Below, piece after piece: positions 1 through 7,856 of a stretch of DNA of 43,361 nucleotides (the stretch's first letter is position 1; every line of letters starts with the position of its first letter). The notes beneath the pieces were generated by a model that worked only from the letters and a program-made list of their open reading frames with translations, searched no databases and had not been told where the DNA came from. Source of the stretch: Bacteroidales bacterium (GTDB lineage: Bacteria; Bacteroidota; Bacteroidia; Bacteroidales; UBA932); NCBI GenBank assembly GCA_024398075.1, contig JAKSJM010000021.1, positions 1 to 43,361 of the forward strand, read 5' to 3'. Made by a program: the position numbers and the translations under genes.

Positions 1-23
1 TTCGCCTCCCGTCCTCCCATCGT

Positions 24-121
24 CTCCCGTGCGCAAAATGGCTGCCCCTGCGCACAAAACCCCAGCCGGACCGACTCCCGTGCGCAGAATGGGCGTCTCT
101 GCGCACGAAACCCTCGCCGGA
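24..121. repeat. Two-copy tandem GC-rich repeat with internal palindrome
   Basis: Two 47-bp units (24-70 and 75-121, 51-bp period) align with few mismatches. Each contains the inverted pair GTGCGCA / TGCGCAC separated by 13 bases (29-35 with 49-55; 80-86 with 100-106), followed by a purine run and a GCCGGA end. The bases before position 24 (CTCCCGTCCTCCC) look like a degenerate further copy. The block lies upstream of sbcD in non-coding, strongly GC-rich sequence unlike the genes beside it. It resembles a REP-like intergenic palindrome or protein-binding sites; its function is unknown. Confidence 0.7.
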
Positions 122-222
122 GCGCTGCGACGGGGCGGGAGGTCCGGCGGCAACGGAGCGTGGAAGAAAAAGTTTTGCGAAAATGGGGGAGAATTCTAGA
201 GAAAATGGTATCTTTAGGTATG

Positions 223-1401
223 ATGAAGATTTTGCATACTAGTGACTGGCACATTGGCCAGCAGTTTTATAACCATGATAGGGCTGAAGAACATTTGGCT
301 TTTTTCGTTTGGCTCGCAGAGATGGTGAAGGCGCATCAGCCTGATGCGCTTCTGGTGAGTGGTGACGTGTTCCATACGGGCATGCCTTCGGCTGCTTCGC
401 GTAAGCTTTATACTGATTCTCTTCTGAAATTGCATGAGGCTTGTCGGGAAATGCAAATCATTGTGACGGCTGGAAACCATGATAGCAGTTCGTTCCTTGA
501 GGCGGATGGAAATTTGTGGGATTTGGCAAGGGTAAAAGTGGTTGGACACTTTATGCGGCCTGAAGATCATGTGATTAGGGTAATGCGTGGTGAGGAGATT
601 GTGGGATATGTGGTAGCATTGCCACACAGCTATCCGCAGAATATTCCGGTTCTGGTGGATGGGGCTGAGAGGGCTGACAGGCTCGGCGCTTTTGCGAAAG
701 AGGCTGTCAGCGGAATAGCTCAGGATGGGCTGCCTGTCGTGCTGATGGCGCACACTACTGTATCAGGATTTGATTTCAGCGAAAAGCTGGAGAGTGTCGG
801 GACGATTGACACTGTGACGTTGGACTCATTCGGGGAAGGATTTGACTACATGGCACTTGGACATATTCATATGCCACAGTCTGTGGTGGACGGCAGTCGC
901 ATGGCGAGGTACTGTGGAACACCGATTCCCATTGGCTTTTCAGAGGATTTCGGCCATTCGGTGTCGCTCGTGAGCCTGAGCCAGAGAGGGGAACTTCCTG
1001 TGGTGGAGGAACTTGCATTTGAAGGCACCGTGCCGGTGAAGACTGTCCCATTTCATCCTGTGGGGCTCGATGAGACGCTTGATTATATAGCGAAGCATCC
1101 ATTTTCTGAGAAAACTTATGTGCGTGTTCAGATTTCATCTAAGACGTATTTGCCAATGGACAGTGCCGATAGGGTGGCGAAGGCTGTGGCTGAGGCGGGT
1201 GGATTGTATTGTTTGATAAAGCTTGTCAGGACGGATGAGCAGTCTGACGCCTCGACTGTATCCAGTATGGACGTGAGTGAACTGAGGGAAGCTGACCCTT
1301 TGGATATTGCATGTCGATACTATCAGGAAAAGCATCATCTGGAACTCGGGGACGAACTGAAAGAGATGCTGAAACAGGTGTGTGAAGATCTTAAAGCGTA
1401 A
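223..1401 (+). CDS. sbcD: SbcD-type exonuclease subunit (Mre11-like metallophosphoesterase)
   Basis: The product is about 392 aa and is the nuclease subunit of the SbcCD complex, which cuts DNA hairpins and trims protein-blocked double-strand ends. The Mre11/SbcD metal-binding motifs appear in order near the N-terminus: HTSDWHIG, SGDVFHTG, GNHDS, then LMAHTT and ALGHIHMPQ around residues 170-225. A C-terminal capping region follows. The start at 223 gives the canonical MKILHTSDWHIG opening; an ATG at 220 is immediately adjacent and equally possible, while the open frame back to 160 adds a low-complexity extension not typical of the family. sbcC starts 9 bp downstream, so the two are almost certainly co-transcribed and form one heteromeric machine. 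Confidence 0.95.
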   Translation: MKILHTSDWHIGQQFYNHDRAEEHLAFFVWLAEMVKAHQPDALLVSGDVFHTGMPSAASRKLYTDSLLKLHEACREMQIIVTAGNHDSSSFLEADGNLWDLARVKVVGHFMRPEDHVIRVMRGEEIVGYVVALPHSYPQNIPVLVDGAERADRLGAFAKEAVSGIAQDGLPVVLMAHTTVSGFDFSEKLESVGTIDTVTLDSFGEGFDYMALGHIHMPQSVVDGSRMARYCGTPIPIGFSEDFGHSVSLVSLSQRGELPVVEELAFEGTVPVKTVPFHPVGLDETLDYIAKHPFSEKTYVRVQISSKTYLPMDSADRVAKAVAEAGGLYCLIKLVRTDEQSDASTVSSMDVSELREADPLDIACRYYQEKHHLELGDELKEMLKQVCEDLKA

Positions 1402-1410
1402 TCTTAAGAA

Positions 1411-4400
1411 ATGAGATACAAGAAACTGATTATCCATAATATAGCATCTATAGATGATGCGACTATTGACTTTGAGGGACCTAAGCTTAGAGATAAGGCT
1501 TTGTTCCTGATCTGTGGCGATACTGGCGCAGGAAAGACCACCATTCTTGATTCTATTTGTCTGGCACTTTATGGCGATACCCCTCGAATGAGTGCGGCTG
1601 CTTCTGATTCTTTTGAGTCCTCTACTGGTGCAGATGCTGAGACGACTACCATGTCTGTCGGAGACTGCCGACAGCTTTTGCGTCGTGGTACAGGAGAGGG
1701 GTTTGCGCAGCTTGTGTTTGTGGGCAATGACTCTAAAGACTACACCGCTACCTGGACTGTCAGAAGGTCAAGGGACAAGGTCAATGGCAAGCTTCAGGCT
1801 GTGGTAAGGACTCTGCATGACCATTCGAATGACATAACTTACAAGGGCAAGGAAATAGATCCTCTCGTCAAGGGACATATCGTAGGCCAGGACATGCAGC
1901 AGTTCTGCAAGACTTCTATGTTGGCTCAGGGAGAGTTCTCGAAGTTTCTTACTTCCAAGGAAGATGATAAGGCTGCGATACTTGAGAAACTGACTGGTAC
2001 TGAGAAGTTTGCGGCGATCGGTGCCAAGATATTTAGTATCTATACACAGAAAAAGGATGAATTTGAGAGGGCTGATGGTGAGGCAAAGGGGATAAAGCCT
2101 ATGGCTCCAGAGGAGCTCAAGCAGGCAAAAGATACGCTCGAAGAGCTTAAGACCAAGATCTCAGGTCTGGAAAAGCTTAGGGGAGAGTATGAGGATGTGG
2201 TAAAGAAACTAGACGACTATAAGTTATGTCTAGAGAAAGACGAGGAACTTTCTTTCAGGGAAAAGGGCTTAGCTGCTGACTATGAGGTGCTTCTGATGGG
2301 AGTCAATGATTTGGTGGCCCAAAAGAAGAAGGCGGAGAGCGAGTGCTCATATCTTACCCAGAAGATAGGCGAGAAGGCTCCGCTCAAGGAGATGTTTGAG
2401 AACGCGAAGGGTATTGTGGAAAACTTGCGGTCGTTCATACAGGAGTCGGGGGCGAAGAGAGCAGCCGAGGCGGAACTGAGGAGCCTGGAACAGCAGGCGG
2501 AGCCGCTGGACAAGGAGATGAAGGAAGCCGAGGCGATGCGCAAGCGGCAGGAGGAGGCGGATGCTGCGAAGCAGAAGGAGCTGACGCAGGCGCGCGAGCG
2601 GCTCTCTGCTATGGACAGGGTGACCAAAGATGCAGAATATAAGCGCCTTAACTTAATAGTCGGGGAGGTTGACAAGGCCATTGCCAAGTATGATGCCTAT
2701 GAGGAGTCAATGTCCAGGTTTGATACTTGGAAGACTAGCGTGAATGTCGCTAAAGCAGAGATGGAAGCTCTTCAAAAGACTGCTTCTGAAGCAGAGGTGG
2801 CGTCACAGAGGGCTGCGCAGATGGAAGCTGACTCACTGGAGTATTATCACAAGATTCAGAACTCTCTGGCCGACTGGCCTAGAGAGCAGAGGCAGCTGCT
2901 GAAAGTGGGAGATCATTGCCCTGTGTGTGGCCAGATCATTGGCTTTGAACTTCATGAAGATGAGTTTGAGTCAGCCCTCACCGTGCCTCGACAGGCTTAC
3001 GAGGAGATGAGAGAGATTGCCAAGAATGCTGCGTCAAAATACTCTGTCACAATGGGCGAGCTCCGCGAAAAGCAGAAAACGTTGGCTTCTTTTGAAGATT
3101 CCCTGAAGAAGGAGGAGTCTGCTTCCAGATCCATTTATGGCGAATTTGTGAAAATATGTGCATCGTTGGGCTTGGAAATGCTTACTGTCGAGGAGATTAA
3201 GACATACAGGGAGAATGCTTCGCTGGAGGCTATGGCGCTAGGCAAGCAGATTGATGAAATCGATGCTTTTGCCGACATCGTGATGAAGATGCAGGACGAG
3301 AAAGATACTCTTGCTGCAATGCTGAAGCAGGCTGAAACTGCGTTGCAGGAGTCAAAGAACAAAGTAGAGGCACTTGGACGCCGGGTTAATGAAGAGAAGA
3401 TAAAGGCTTCAGTGGCTTCAGCAAAGCTCAAAGAACTGACTGAGAGCCTTAAGGGCAAGATAAGTTATGATGATTACAAGAGCCAGGATCCAGTAGCGTT
3501 GATGCGTAGAATCGAGGAGGATTCACGTGAATATGCGACATGGGTGGACACACTCGAAAAGACCAAGATCCTTGTCAAGGGCTATGTGGAAGCCATAGGC
3601 AGATGTAATGAGTGGACAGGAGCGATGACGAAGAAATATCCTTCATGGAATCATTGTGTAAGCGTTTCGAGGCCTTTGACATCCCTGGATCCAATGCTTA
3701 TGTCCCTTTCTTCTCGTGAATCGGCACTTGAGGCGGAGCTTAAGTCTAACTTGGACCATAAATTGTCCCTTGAGACGGCCATAAATGCCTTTTACGGCAG
3801 CCATGACGCAAAAGATGAGCGGATGCTCAGAGATGCTTGTTCTTCCTTCTCTATCGCGCTTTCTGACATGAACCAGCAGATCGGTACCATTTCCCAGATT
3901 ATCCACGATGATGAGGTGAAGAATAGCAGGCAAGCTGAACTCCTGAAAGATGCCGATGCCAAGAGGGCTGTCAAGGACAAGTGGGAGCAGCTCTATGATG
4001 CCTTTGGCGATTCTAATGGAAAGAAGTTTAGGAAGATTGCCCAAAGCTTCATCCTTGAGGGCCTTGTGGAGAGCGCGAACTGGTACCTCAAGCGACTTTC
4101 ACCTCGCTACATCCTTGATGCGAAGCCAGGCTCGCTTACTATTGTCGTTCGCGACCTGTACGCAGGAGGTGCCGAGAGTGCGGGAAGCACGCTCTCCGGA
4201 GGCGAGTGCTTTATCGCCTCGCTCTCGCTTGCTCTCGCCCTGTCGGGCATGGGCAAGCAGGAGAACAGCTTCGGCGTGAGCACTCTATTCATCGATGAGG
4301 GTTTCGGAACTTTAAGTGGAGAGCCTCTTGGCAAAGTAATGGATGTCCTGCAGCAGCTGCACATGATGGGCGGAAAGCAGGTCGGCATCATCAGCCATGT

Positions 4401-4488
4401 GGCCGCTCTGAGCGAGAAGATTACGACTCAGATATGTGTGAAGCGTAAGTCGAATGGCATAAGCAGCTCCGTGGAGGTCATTGGGTGA
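1411..4488 (+). CDS. sbcC: SbcC-type SMC-like ATPase, exonuclease subunit
   Basis: This 1025-aa protein is the Rad50-like ATPase partner of SbcD. The N-terminal Walker A is CGDTGAGKTTILD (about residues 35-47). Two long coiled-coil arms rich in E, K, A and Q flank a zinc hook CPVC at residues 503-506, through which two molecules dimerise. The C-terminal half of the ATPase carries the ABC signature LSGGECFIASLSLAL, Walker B TLFIDEGFGTLS and a switch histidine in GIISHV. Length and motif order are normal for the family. The codons for about residues 350-400 in the first arm are much richer in G+C than the rest of the gene (see findings). Confidence 0.95.
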   Translation: MRYKKLIIHNIASIDDATIDFEGPKLRDKALFLICGDTGAGKTTILDSICLALYGDTPRMSAAASDSFESSTGADAETTTMSVGDCRQLLRRGTGEGFAQLVFVGNDSKDYTATWTVRRSRDKVNGKLQAVVRTLHDHSNDITYKGKEIDPLVKGHIVGQDMQQFCKTSMLAQGEFSKFLTSKEDDKAAILEKLTGTEKFAAIGAKIFSIYTQKKDEFERADGEAKGIKPMAPEELKQAKDTLEELKTKISGLEKLRGEYEDVVKKLDDYKLCLEKDEELSFREKGLAADYEVLLMGVNDLVAQKKKAESECSYLTQKIGEKAPLKEMFENAKGIVENLRSFIQESGAKRAAEAELRSLEQQAEPLDKEMKEAEAMRKRQEEADAAKQKELTQARERLSAMDRVTKDAEYKRLNLIVGEVDKAIAKYDAYEESMSRFDTWKTSVNVAKAEMEALQKTASEAEVASQRAAQMEADSLEYYHKIQNSLADWPREQRQLLKVGDHCPVCGQIIGFELHEDEFESALTVPRQAYEEMREIAKNAASKYSVTMGELREKQKTLASFEDSLKKEESASRSIYGEFVKICASLGLEMLTVEEIKTYRENASLEAMALGKQIDEIDAFADIVMKMQDEKDTLAAMLKQAETALQESKNKVEALGRRVNEEKIKASVASAKLKELTESLKGKISYDDYKSQDPVALMRRIEEDSREYATWVDTLEKTKILVKGYVEAIGRCNEWTGAMTKKYPSWNHCVSVSRPLTSLDPMLMSLSSRESALEAELKSNLDHKLSLETAINAFYGSHDAKDERMLRDACSSFSIALSDMNQQIGTISQIIHDDEVKNSRQAELLKDADAKRAVKDKWEQLYDAFGDSNGKKFRKIAQSFILEGLVESANWYLKRLSPRYILDAKPGSLTIVVRDLYAGGAESAGSTLSGGECFIASLSLALALSGMGKQENSFGVSTLFIDEGFGTLSGEPLGKVMDVLQQLHMMGGKQVGIISHVAALSEKITTQICVKRKSNGISSSVEVIG

Positions 4489-4511
4489 TTGGAAAAGAAT
4501 CAGTAAATTTG
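4480..4511 (+). promoter_or_regulatory. Putative Bacteroidota promoter for the alkaline phosphatase gene
   Basis: TAAATTTG at 4504-4511 matches the -7 consensus TAnnTTTG. ATTG at 4480-4483 stands 20 bases upstream in the -33 position. The start codon at 4533 is 21 bases beyond the -7 box. The promoter overlaps the last codons of sbcC. No pho-box-like or other operator is evident. Confidence 0.55.
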
Positions 4512-4532
4512 TATGATAAAACGTTTATATAG

Positions 4533-5789
4533 ATGAATAAGACAGTTAAAAATCTTCTCATCGCGCTTCTCGGCGCGGCTTGTGTGGGCGTAGTGGCCCT
4601 CTCAACAAACGCTGTAAAGGCGAAGAAAGAGGCGAAGATGCCGAAGTATGTCATCATGCTCATTGGCGACGGAATGTCGTTCAACAGCATTGCCATGACA
4701 GAGAATTACCTTGCGTACAAGGAAGGCAAGAATTACGGTGGCCCAAGGCTTGCGATGAGGTCATTCCCATATTTTGCGATGGCAGAGACTTACTGCTATG
4801 ACAATGTTGTGACTTGCTCAGCTGCTGCAGGTACTGCCATAGCATGTGGACAGAAGACGCGCCAGAACTATGAGGGCGTCGATCCAGAAGGACAGCCTAT
4901 AGAGAATATAGCAGAGAAGCTGCATGCGATGGGCTATAACATCGGTATTGTCACCGATGAACCTATCAATCACGCTACTCCTGTGGCATTCTATGGCCAT
5001 GACAAGTCGAGATCGCATTATGGAACTTTCGCCAAGCAGCTCGCTGAGTCTGGTTTTGAGATGTTTGCTGGCAATGGCTTCCTTCAGGACCGCAGGGCCG
5101 AGTTTGATGATTTCGATGACATCGCCTATGCCAAGGAAAATGGCTATGAGGTTGTTTATAATGTAAGTGACCTTAAGTCAGCTGGTTCCAAGGTGTGTCT
5201 CTTCCAGCCAAGCAGCCGCGTGAAGGAGTCTACCATCACCGCTGAGGCAGATTCATTGAAGACCTATGATATCGAGGAGGCTGTTCAGGGAGACTTCTCC
5301 GTGAAAGAGATGCTTGAACTTACTATCGAGAAACTTGGTGACAAGAAGCCATTCTTCATCATGTGCGAAGGTGGTGACATCGATCACGCAGCACATGCAA
5401 ACTTCACAATGTCAGTGGTTAATGAGATTCTTGAGTTTGATGCAGCAGTTGCCAGTGCAGTGGCGTTCTATGAGAAGCATCCTGACGAGACCCTCATCAT
5501 TGTCACTGCAGACCACGAGACCGGTGGCGTCGCTGTAGGTGGCCCTAGACCTTACGGCAGGGATAATTGGGTGAACTGGGACGTTCTTGATGCAGACTGG
5601 GAGGCAAATAAGTCACGTGGAAACAACGAAGGCGCGTTCTGCCATGAGCTTAGCAGCCAGGCAAATGTGGGCTTCATCAGCTATAGCCACACTGCTGGAT
5701 GCGTACCTGTATTCGCACTCGGAAAGCATGCAGAGCGCTTCCAGACTGCGATGGATAACACTGAGTTTGTGAAAAAGATTATGGATTAA
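4533..5789 (+). CDS. Alkaline phosphatase family protein, exported
   Basis: This 418-aa protein belongs to the PhoA-type alkaline phosphatase family (phosphomonoester hydrolysis, two Zn and one Mg). An N-terminal hydrophobic segment (residues 7-27) suggests export to the periplasm or membrane anchoring. Visible active-site elements are LIGDGMS (metal ligand D46), the nucleophile in TCSAAAGTA (S96), HATPVAFYGHD, the ligand cluster GGDIDHAAH, TADHETGG, and a late histidine in SHTAGCVP. The residue before the nucleophile is Cys instead of the Asp of E. coli PhoA. It has its own promoter-like sequence and is not obviously coupled to sbcC. Its 3' end overlaps the convergent antiporter gene by 11 bp. 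Confidence 0.9.
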   Translation: MNKTVKNLLIALLGAACVGVVALSTNAVKAKKEAKMPKYVIMLIGDGMSFNSIAMTENYLAYKEGKNYGGPRLAMRSFPYFAMAETYCYDNVVTCSAAAGTAIACGQKTRQNYEGVDPEGQPIENIAEKLHAMGYNIGIVTDEPINHATPVAFYGHDKSRSHYGTFAKQLAESGFEMFAGNGFLQDRRAEFDDFDDIAYAKENGYEVVYNVSDLKSAGSKVCLFQPSSRVKESTITAEADSLKTYDIEEAVQGDFSVKEMLELTIEKLGDKKPFFIMCEGGDIDHAAHANFTMSVVNEILEFDAAVASAVAFYEKHPDETLIIVTADHETGGVAVGGPRPYGRDNWVNWDVLDADWEANKSRGNNEGAFCHELSSQANVGFISYSHTAGCVPVFALGKHAERFQTAMDNTEFVKKIMD

Positions 5790-7233
5790 CCTTTCTTACT
5801 ATCTTGTACCCTATCATTGATACAAAGATAGACATGAGAGGGGAGATGTAGTTGAAGAAACAGTAAGGAAGGTAGGTGAGTGTAGGCACACCGAGTATGG
5901 TGGCCTGCGTCATACCACACGAATTCCAAGGAATCAGCACGGAAGTAACTGTGGCTGAGTCTTCTGCAGAACGGCTTAAGAGTCTAGGCTCGAAGCCGTT
6001 CTTTTCGTACATCTTCTTGTACAGGGTGCAGGCGAGGATGATGGAGAGATACTGGTCGCCTGTGATCATGTTCGAGAAGATACCTGTGCCTACAGTGGCT
6101 GTGACTGTGCCCACGCGTGAGTTGACCTTCTTAGTGATGGCTTCAGTGAGGCTTGGGATCAAGCCGCTTCCGACCATGACTCCACCGAATGAAATCGCGC
6201 AGATGATGAGGAAGATGGTGTTCATCATGCCATTCATGCCGCTTGTGGTCACAAGCTCATTCAGAAGGCTGTTTCCGGTCTCCACCGCGGTATCTCCGTA
6301 GTATGTGATCATGATGCCCTTGAAGCCTTCCAGGAACGACATGCCATGGAAGCCGGTTACGGCTTCACCGGTGGCAATGCTCCACACTACGTCAGGCTGT
6401 GCTATGAGCGCTGTGATACCTGCCATGAAAGCTGAGATGAATAGTGTCAGCAGGGCAGGGACTTTCTTGGCGATGAGGATGCCAGTGATGATAGGCACTA
6501 TGAGCACCCAGCCATTGATGTTGAATGTCTCTTTCAGCGCTTGTGAAATCTCACCTGCAAGCTCCACATCGCTGACTTGGTGTGTAAGGCTCGCGATCAG
6601 GAAAATTACCAATGCTATCGAAATAGATGGCACAGTGGTTATGAGCATATAGCGTATATGCGTGAACAGGTCAGTTCCCGCAGCCGAGGAAGCTAGCACC
6701 GTCGTGTCCGAGAGGGGAGATATCTTGTCACCGAAGTAGGCTCCGGAGATGATCGCGCCGGCCGTCCAGCCAGAGGAGTACCCAAAAGCCTCACCTATGC
6801 CCAGCAGAGCCACGCCTATGGTGGCGATGGTGGTCCATGAGCTACCAGTCATGATGGATACCAATGCACAGAGAAGGCATGTGGCGATGAGGAATGCCTT
6901 CGGCGTGATGACGTGAAGGCCGTAGTAGATGAGCGAAGGGACAATGCCAGAAACCATCCAGCTACCAGCGATAGCGCCGATGAGAAGCAGGATGAGAAGG
7001 GCAGTGGCCACTGACTTTATATTCTGGGCAATGCTTTCTTCCAGTTTCTTCCATGGAACCTTGTAGAATATCATGGATATGCCGACGGCGACACCTGATG
7101 CGAGTATGAGGCAGACCTGGTTTCCTCCGAGGAATGAATCGGGTCCGAAGATCCTTACCACTATGATAAGAGAAATGGTAAGTACGAGGAAAGGTATGGT
7201 GGCTACCCACCAGCTAGGTTTCTTTTCAGACAT
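5779..7233 (-). CDS. nhaC: NhaC-type Na+/H+ antiporter
   Basis: The 484-aa product is an inner-membrane protein with about 11-12 hydrophobic segments. It matches the NhaC antiporter family, which exchanges Na+ for H+. Supporting motifs are GAYFGDKISPLSDTTVLAS in the middle, FGGVMVGSGL, and a C-terminal region beginning WNSCGMTQATILGV. I start it at MSEKKPSW (7233), because the upstream in-frame extension is hydrophilic, runs into the preceding gene and is absent from typical NhaC proteins. It lies 29 bp downstream of the small gene 7263-7820 and is probably co-transcribed with it. The stop codon region overlaps the end of the alkaline phosphatase gene on the other strand. Confidence 0.9.
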   Translation of the reverse strand: MSEKKPSWWVATIPFLVLTISLIIVVRIFGPDSFLGGNQVCLILASGVAVGISMIFYKVPWKKLEESIAQNIKSVATALLILLLIGAIAGSWMVSGIVPSLIYYGLHVITPKAFLIATCLLCALVSIMTGSSWTTIATIGVALLGIGEAFGYSSGWTAGAIISGAYFGDKISPLSDTTVLASSAAGTDLFTHIRYMLITTVPSISIALVIFLIASLTHQVSDVELAGEISQALKETFNINGWVLIVPIITGILIAKKVPALLTLFISAFMAGITALIAQPDVVWSIATGEAVTGFHGMSFLEGFKGIMITYYGDTAVETGNSLLNELVTTSGMNGMMNTIFLIICAISFGGVMVGSGLIPSLTEAITKKVNSRVGTVTATVGTGIFSNMITGDQYLSIILACTLYKKMYEKNGFEPRLLSRSAEDSATVTSVLIPWNSCGMTQATILGVPTLTYLPYCFFNYISPLMSIFVSMIGYKIVRKVNP

Positions 7234-7262
7234 TGTAAGTTCTTTTAGGGGGAGTGAGAGAA

Positions 7263-7820
7263 CTAGAATATGATCTTGAAGCTTGCAAGCTCGTTTTCTG
7301 CGAAGGAAGAGCAAATCTCAACGCTTTCCTCATCGCGCGATACGAGCTGCTTTCGTGGCTGGAGTTCTATGGCCAGGAGGTCACCGGTGCGGATGTATAT
7401 GAACCTGGTCGCCTCCTCGATGGCTTTCTCAACCATCTCTGCTGTCCCTTCAGCGTGGGAGAAGATCTCTTTGTCCCCAGCCTTAAGATGGTATTCCTTT
7501 CCCAATGTGTCTGGGCTGAAGAATGGAGCTGTGAGGAATGAAGTGTGGTCAAGGCATGATGCGCAGGCGAAACCGGTCTCGCTGCCATCGATCATGTCCT
7601 CAGGGTAGAGAAGGACTCCGTAGCCTACTGAATCGTAGTATCGCGAAGCAAACTTCGAAGACACGCTGCGGCCTGGCTTGGACACTCTGGCGAAAAGGAC
7701 AGGAGTGAAACTGATGCCATTCACAAACTCAGGTACGTACAGATCCTCAGCGTCTTTCTCCCATGTGGTATCTGGCCTAACTATGCATTTTCCGTCTGCT
7801 GTCTTGACTACTATGTTCAT
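7263..7820 (-). CDS. Uncharacterised 185-aa protein, possibly fumarylacetoacetate-hydrolase-like
   Basis: This soluble 185-aa protein has no signal peptide. The body contains RYYDSVGYGVLLYPEDM, ACASCLDHTSF and, near the C-terminus, RTGDLLAIEL. The last is reminiscent of the GD(L/V) strand in fumarylacetoacetate hydrolase (FAH) C-terminal-like folds, but the acidic metal-binding triad of true FAH enzymes is not clearly seen. The FAH link is therefore only a suggestion. It is first in a two-gene transcription unit with nhaC (29-bp gap) and has a promoter-like element just upstream. Real-gene status is well supported by its size, spacing and start context; its function is not. Confidence 0.6.
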   Translation of the reverse strand: MNIVVKTADGKCIVRPDTTWEKDAEDLYVPEFVNGISFTPVLFARVSKPGRSVSSKFASRYYDSVGYGVLLYPEDMIDGSETGFACASCLDHTSFLTAPFFSPDTLGKEYHLKAGDKEIFSHAEGTAEMVEKAIEEATRFIYIRTGDLLAIELQPRKQLVSRDEESVEICSSFAENELASFKIIF

Positions 7821-7836
7821 CTCTTCAAATTTTCTA

Positions 7837-7844
7837 CAAAAATA
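7837..7844 (-). promoter_or_regulatory. Putative -7 promoter element for the 185-aa protein/nhaC unit
   Basis: On the minus strand the bases read TATTTTTG, matching TAnnTTTG, and end 17 bases before the start codon at 7820. No convincing TTTG-like -33 box is present at the expected distance, so the call rests on the -7 match and position. The element lies between the start codon and the end of the upstream outer-membrane gene. Confidence 0.4.
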
Positions 7845-7856
7845 ACTCTTTTTTTC

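Noticed and set aside
24-121. Two repeats as a CRISPR remnant
   Set aside because: Only two imperfect units with a 4-bp gap between them, no spacers of regular length and no cas genes nearby.
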